9,008 bases of DNA from Chloroflexota bacterium (GTDB lineage: Bacteria; Chloroflexota; Dehalococcoidia; SM23-28-2; HRBIN24): NCBI GenBank assembly GCA_030550295.1, contig JAUQPQ010000069.1, positions 1 to 9,008 of the forward strand, written 5' to 3'. The translations under genes were made by a program, and so were the position numbers. Below, piece after piece: positions 5,868 to 9,008 of the stretch. Below the pieces are notes generated by a model that saw only the letters and a list, made by a program, of their open reading frames with translations, was not told the origin of the DNA and did no database searches. The first letter of the stretch is position 1. Every line of letters starts with the position of its first letter.

Positions 5868-6926
5868 ATGCTGGCCTGCGTTAAGACGGAACTGGGCAAA
5901 GTAGAAATGATGGACATCCCTAAGCCTAAAGCAGGCCCCGGCGAGATCGTGGTGCGTACCGTTATGGCCACCGTCTGCGGCACCGATATGCACTTCCTGG
6001 ACGAGTTCCCTAACGAGGTGATTGCAGGCGTTTACCCCGGCATCCTTTTGCCTCAGGGGCTGCCCATGGGCCACGAAGGGGTGGGAATTGTGGAGGAGGT
6101 GGGGGAAGGGGTTACCCGCTTTCGGGAGGGGGATAGGGTAATCGCCTCCTGTCTTACCGGCTGTGGACGCTGTCCCGAGTGCCTGAACGGGGAGCCCCAG
6201 ATCTGCACGGGAGGCGGCCGTCTCCTTTTCGGATGTCAGGCCGAATACTACGTGATCCCTAACGCCGATATCAACGCCACCCATGTGCCCGAAGGGGTAA
6301 GCGATGAGATGGCCGTCTTGGCAAGCGACATCATGTCTACTGGCTTTGGCGCTATAGAGAGGGCTGGGCTAAAGCCTGGAGACTCAGTAGCCATCTTTGC
6401 TCAAGGGCCAGTAGGGCTGTGCGCTACCGCCGCTGCTAGGGCCATGGGGGCTGGCCTAATCATAGCAGTGGAGTCCATACCAGAGCGGGTGGCCATGTCC
6501 CAACGCCTGGGCGCCAACGTAGTCATCGATCCCCGCCAGAAGGATCCGGTGGCCGAGATCATGGAGCTCACCGGGGGCCGAGGCGTGGACATCGCTGTGG
6601 AAGCGGTAGGGACTCAGCCTACCTTCGAGGCAGCAACTAGGGTGATTCGCCGGGGTGGCACTGTCTCCAGCGTAGGAGTCTACGGCCTTCTCCCTCAGGT
6701 CTCTATGCCAACGATGGTCCCATCTTTCCTGCACCGGCGCGTGGTCACCACCCTCTGCCCTTCGGGGAGGGACAGGATGGATCACCTCCTCTCCCTAGCC
6801 CGTTGGGGCAACATCGACCTGTCACCTTTATTCACCCATTCCCTCAGCCTCACCGAAGCCCCCAGGGCGTACCAGATGTTCCGCAACAAGGAGGAGGGAG
6901 TCATCAAGATTGCCATCCGGCCATGA
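5868..6926 (+). CDS. Zinc-dependent medium-chain alcohol dehydrogenase
   Basis: This is a 352-residue member of the medium-chain dehydrogenase family, oxidising an alcohol or polyol with a nicotinamide cofactor. Catalytic zinc ligands are visible as C37 (VCGTD), H69-E70 (GHEGVG) and D154 (LASDIMSTG). The structural zinc lobe is complete: C99, C102, C105 and C113. The Rossmann fold starts at about 174 with AIFAQGPVG, where alanine replaces the first glycine of the common GxGPVG. It is followed by AVESIPER, whose E202 at the end of the second strand suggests NAD rather than NADP. The DIMSTGFGA segment and overall length resemble secondary-alcohol, threonine or sorbitol dehydrogenase relatives; the substrate cannot be assigned. 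An insertion-like stretch between C37 and H69 (about 47-66) is rich in Gly, Pro and Leu. The stop overlaps the start of larE by ATGA, so the two are probably translated together. Confidence 0.92.
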   Translation: MLACVKTELGKVEMMDIPKPKAGPGEIVVRTVMATVCGTDMHFLDEFPNEVIAGVYPGILLPQGLPMGHEGVGIVEEVGEGVTRFREGDRVIASCLTGCGRCPECLNGEPQICTGGGRLLFGCQAEYYVIPNADINATHVPEGVSDEMAVLASDIMSTGFGAIERAGLKPGDSVAIFAQGPVGLCATAAARAMGAGLIIAVESIPERVAMSQRLGANVVIDPRQKDPVAEIMELTGGRGVDIAVEAVGTQPTFEAATRVIRRGGTVSSVGVYGLLPQVSMPTMVPSFLHRRVVTTLCPSGRDRMDHLLSLARWGNIDLSPLFTHSLSLTEAPRAYQMFRNKEEGVIKIAIRP

Positions 6927-7723
6927 CCGTAGAAGGGAAAGTGGAGCTCCTACGCGCCATCCTGGGCCAGATGGGCTCAGTGGTGGTGGCCTACTCGGGA
7001 GGGGTAGACAGCTCTTTCCTGGCAGTGATGGCCCATCAGGTCCTGGGAGACCGTGCCCTCGCTGTTACTGCCTCGTCGCCTGCCCTGCCACGTAGGGACC
7101 TACAAGAGGCTAAGGCTCTCGCCCAACAGTTAGGCCTACGCCATCGCATTATCCAGACACGGGAGATGGAGCGCCCTGGCTACCAGGCCAACTCTCCGTG
7201 GCGCTGTTACCATTGCAAAGATGAGCTATTTTCTGCCTTGCTGGAAATAGCGCGGAGGGAAGGATACCAGTGGGTCGCCGACGGCACCAATGCCGACGAC
7301 CTCCACGATTTCCGCCCCGGCCGAGAGGCTGGCCGCATTCACGGTGTGCGTAGCCCCCTTCTTGAGGCAGGGTTTGGCAAGAAAGAGATACGCGAGGCAT
7401 CCCGTTATCTTGGCCTGCCCAATTGGGACAAGCCCTCTTCCCCATGCCTGGCATCCCGGATCCCTTACGGCTCCCCAGTGACGGTAGAGGCCTTGGGCCA
7501 GATAGAGGCAGCAGAGGACTTCCTCAAGTCCTTGGGCCTCAGGGAAGTCCGGTTGCGCCATCATGGCCCTATCGCCCGCATTGAGACGGACACCCAGGGG
7601 ATGGAGCTAGCCTTAGCCCACAGGCATGCAATAGTCCAGCGTCTCCGGGACCTCGGCTTCCGCTACGTGGCACTAGACCTAGAGGGGTACCGTCGTGGCT
7701 CCCTCAACGAGGCTCTAAGCTGA
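6923..7723 (+). CDS. larE: LarE-type ATP-dependent sulfurtransferase (PP-loop family)
   Basis: LarE adenylates and thiolates pyridinium dicarboxylate mononucleotide to build the nickel-pincer cofactor of lactate racemase and related racemases/epimerases. The 266-residue product has the PP-loop SGGVDSS at 25-31, then DGTNADDLHDFRPGR (120-134) and SPLLEAGFGKKEIR (144-157). It also has KPSSPCLASRIPYG (170-183), with C175 at the position of the sacrificial cysteine of Lactobacillus LarE. Two further cysteines form CYHC (C95, C98). From memory, LarE proteins with such a triad carry a [4Fe-4S] cluster that relays sulfur, so this one is probably of the cluster type. I took the ATG at 6923 inside the dehydrogenase stop (ATGA); an open frame from 6803 adds 40 residues without family similarity. 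No Shine-Dalgarno is adjacent, which fits coupling to the upstream gene. larA, larB and larC are not in the window, so the final target is open. Confidence 0.82.
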   Translation: MTVEGKVELLRAILGQMGSVVVAYSGGVDSSFLAVMAHQVLGDRALAVTASSPALPRRDLQEAKALAQQLGLRHRIIQTREMERPGYQANSPWRCYHCKDELFSALLEIARREGYQWVADGTNADDLHDFRPGREAGRIHGVRSPLLEAGFGKKEIREASRYLGLPNWDKPSSPCLASRIPYGSPVTVEALGQIEAAEDFLKSLGLREVRLRHHGPIARIETDTQGMELALAHRHAIVQRLRDLGFRYVALDLEGYRRGSLNEALS

Positions 7724-8390
7724 AGGGGAGGAAGGTGCCGTCCCGGCGGATAGCTGGCTGACAACGCCCTTCCCCCAGGGCCTGTATCAGGTCCGCAAGG
7801 CTCCTGATTGGGCTATGAAAGATAGTCCCGTAACGGCCCACCTCAGTAAAGGAGTGAGCATCGCTGGACCCCACCATAGGCTTGCCCAAGTATTGGGCTA
7901 CTTGGTAAGCCAGCTGGTTCTCCCAATCTACGCATCCACCGTTAAGGACTTCTATAGCATCCACCAGATGAAAGACAGGGTGCTGGGCTAGTTCAGCTAC
8001 AGACATCTGCCCAGCATTGGGAATGCTGCCAAATAGAAGGCTAGAGGGCCCCGGAAAGTACCGAAAGGGGTGGGCGAGGATAAGGAGGCCACCATATTCA
8101 TCAGCCACCCTCCTGAGATGCTCGGCACGGTATACGGGCCCTACTTTCTCGGGTAGACCTAGGGAGATGATATGGCCCATGTCTGTTTCCCACTCTCGGG
8201 CTGCCACAAGAAAAAGGCCTGTCTCCTCCCGGAACCGCATTACCTCTCCCTCTGGCCAGGGACGGAGATGTTCGGCGGTAGCCGCTCCCGTGAGGCCAGC
8301 CTTGTTCATGGCATCCCCTAGCCGGTGGGGGCTCAACCCCGAGTCCCAAGATCCCCAAGTAGTGTGTATGTGTAAGTCTAAAATCTCCAT
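7704..8390 (-). CDS. PHP-domain metal-dependent phosphoesterase
   Basis: This 228-residue protein has the polymerase-and-histidinol-phosphatase (PHP) fold, a trinuclear metal hydrolase family acting on phosphate esters. The likely ligands are all present in order: H7 and H9 (DLHIHT), D16, H41 (ATAEH), E66 (AAREWET), H73 (GHIISLG), H107 (LAHPFR), D177 and H179 (SSDAH). The protein is nearly all PHP domain, with no polymerase or kinase part, so it is a stand-alone phosphoesterase of unknown substrate. From memory, stand-alone PHP proteins include 3',5'-bisphosphate nucleotidases (YciV/RnaAM-like) and histidinol phosphatases. The ATG at 8390 has GAGGGG five bases upstream. Its last 20 bases overlap the end of larE on the other strand, and it is divergent from the hydantoinase gene. 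Confidence 0.88.
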   Translation of the reverse strand: MEILDLHIHTTWGSWDSGLSPHRLGDAMNKAGLTGAATAEHLRPWPEGEVMRFREETGLFLVAAREWETDMGHIISLGLPEKVGPVYRAEHLRRVADEYGGLLILAHPFRYFPGPSSLLFGSIPNAGQMSVAELAQHPVFHLVDAIEVLNGGCVDWENQLAYQVAQYLGKPMVGSSDAHSFTEVGRYGTIFHSPIRSLADLIQALGEGRCQPAIRRDGTFLPFSLEPR

Positions 8391-8395
8391 TAATT

Positions 8396-8401
8396 CCCCT
8401 C
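8396..8401 (-). promoter_or_regulatory. Shine-Dalgarno of the PHP gene
   Basis: On the minus strand GAGGGG is followed by five bases and the ATG at 8390, supporting that start. Confidence 0.65.
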
Positions 8402-8441
8402 GCAGACGTATCTAAAGAGGAAGATACCATATCTGAGGCCT

Positions 8442-8472
8442 TAAGGGGAGAAGTGGGCTAAAATGCCCCTTA
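8442..8472. repeat. 7-bp inverted repeat around a -10-like hexamer
   Basis: TAAGGGG (8442-8448) and CCCCTTA (8466-8472) are perfect inverted repeats, centre to centre 24 bases apart. Inside them a shorter GGGC...GCCC pair (8455-8458 and 8465-8468) encloses TAAAAT (8459-8464). The left arm overlaps the palindrome CCTTAAGG (8439-8446). The layout would suit an operator for the hydantoinase gene, but the repeat is short and could be chance. Confidence 0.4.
8459..8464 (+). promoter_or_regulatory. TAAAAT, candidate -10 of the hydantoinase gene
   Basis: TAAAAT differs from the consensus by one base and ends 11 bases before the ATG at 8476. A transcript would begin about 8471 with a leader of about 5 nt. 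There is no Shine-Dalgarno and no clear -35. Confidence 0.35.
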
Positions 8473-8475
8473 GAA

Positions 8476-9008
8476 ATGTCCTCCATCCTTGGTATTGACA
8501 TAGGCGGCACCTTCACCGACCTCTTTCTGTGGCAAGAAGGCCGCCTTTTGGTCCACAAGGTGCCCTCCACACCCTATGACCTGTCTGTGGGCGTCTTGAA
8601 CGGCATAAAGCACCTAGGCGTGACGCCTGAAAGGGTAGTACATGGTTCGACAGTGGCCACCAATGCCCTCATCGAGAGAAAGGGTGCGCGCACAGCCTTC
8701 GTGACCACCCAGGGGTTCGCTGACCTGTTGATAATCGGCCGTCAGGTGCGCCCCCGCTTATACGAATTGGCACCGCAGCGTCCGCCACCTTTAGTGCCCC
8801 CAGAACTCCTTTTAGAGGCAAAAGAGAGGGTGGGGCCCCGAGGAGAAGTGATAACGCCCCTCCCCCCAGAGGAGGCACAAGCGATAGTCGAGCAAGCGTT
8901 GGCCCTTGGGGCCGAATCGCTGGCCGTGTGTTTCCTCTTCTCCTTCCTCTACCCCCAACATGAACGTTTGGTGGCAGAGGCAGCCCGCGCAAAGGGCCTA
9001 ACTGTCTC
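8476..9008 (+). CDS. Hydantoinase/oxoprolinase A subunit (5' part)
   Basis: The open frame runs from the ATG at 8476 past the right edge, giving 177 residues. It is the N-terminal region of the HyuA family: ATP-dependent N-methylhydantoinase, 5-oxoprolinase and acetone carboxylase large subunits. The ASKHA-type phosphate-binding motif GIDIGGTFTD lies at 6-15. The family signature HGSTVATNALIERKGA is at 56-71, followed by FVTTQGFADLLIIGRQVRPRLYEL (75-98), as is usual. Such proteins act with a HyuB subunit, normally encoded next to them, which would lie beyond the window. Which cyclic amide or ketone is used cannot be told from this part. The start is set by the SSILGIDIGG context; the usual ribosome binding site is absent. 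It is divergent from the PHP gene across an 85-nt gap. Confidence 0.92.
   Translation, partial: MSSILGIDIGGTFTDLFLWQEGRLLVHKVPSTPYDLSVGVLNGIKHLGVTPERVVHGSTVATNALIERKGARTAFVTTQGFADLLIIGRQVRPRLYELAPQRPPPLVPPELLLEAKERVGPRGEVITPLPPEEAQAIVEQALALGAESLAVCFLFSFLYPQHERLVAEAARAKGLTV

Noticed and set aside
5853..6284. 143-codon open frame antisense to the dehydrogenase
   Set aside because: The sense frame carries all zinc ligands of the family; the antisense product shows no family motif and is a GC-rich shadow.
6803..6922. 40-codon upstream extension of larE
   Set aside because: It lies inside the dehydrogenase coding region, has no family similarity, and the ATG at 6923 gives the standard LarE N-terminus.
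8495..8500. Perfect TTGACA considered as a -35 box
   Set aside because: It is within the codons for the conserved GIDIGG motif of the hydantoinase gene and no -10 box stands out downstream.
8669..8992. 107-codon minus-strand open frame within the hydantoinase gene
   Set aside because: The plus-strand frame holds the conserved HyuA signature throughout; the reverse product is low-complexity Gly/Pro/Arg/Leu.
1..9008. CRISPR arrays, tRNA/rRNA genes, insertion sequences, toxin-antitoxin or defence genes
   Set aside because: Reading by eye, nothing with the needed repeats, tRNA-like arms or characteristic protein motifs was found; all sizeable stretches are covered by known gene families and no gap exceeds about 85 bases.

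Overview
The window reads as about 9 kb of ordinary bacterial chromosome, GC-rich and gene-dense, with short intergenic gaps. It contains no RNA gene, insertion sequence, CRISPR array or phage gene that I can see. The gene set and order suggest a Chloroflexota bacterium, perhaps Dehalococcoidia-like. The pointers are gatB followed by a YvcK with an N-terminal membrane region, then secG, a solitary family-5 solute-binding protein and fmt, plus a Ctc-type L25, a DUF2905 protein and a hydantoinase-A gene. This placement is inferred from family knowledge and gene order; no search was run.

Region 1 (1-4831, + strand) looks like one transcription unit. It holds the 3' end of gatB (Asp/Glu-tRNA amidotransferase subunit B), a membrane-tethered YvcK/CofD-like protein, SecG, an extracellular solute-binding protein family 5 with no transporter genes beside it, and fmt. 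Gaps are 36, -4, 4 and 47 nt. Two genes serve tRNA maturation, one serves protein export and one serves cell envelope and carbon-metabolism control.

Region 2 (4840-5801) holds the rplY/ctc gene for ribosomal protein L25 on the minus strand, converging on fmt, and a divergent DUF2905 membrane protein. They share an 80-nt intergenic region with a good L25 promoter and a TATAAT hexamer very close to the DUF2905 start.

Region 3 (5809-7723, + strand) is a two-gene unit with its own candidate promoter. A zinc-dependent medium-chain alcohol dehydrogenase overlaps by ATGA a LarE-type PP-loop sulfurtransferase, whose three cysteines suggest the iron-sulfur-cluster class. No larA, larB or larC is visible.

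Region 4 (7704-9008) holds a PHP-family metal-dependent phosphoesterase on the minus strand, whose 3' end overlaps larE by 20 nt. It is divergent from the first 177 codons of a hydantoinase/oxoprolinase A subunit, which runs off the window. The 85-nt gap between them carries a 7-bp inverted repeat around a -10-like hexamer, and the hydantoinase start has no Shine-Dalgarno.

I found no clearly novel multi-gene system. The observations most worth a check are the cysteine-triad LarE coupled to a dehydrogenase, the orphan anchored binding protein inside a housekeeping operon, and the possible leaderless transcripts with an operator-like repeat.
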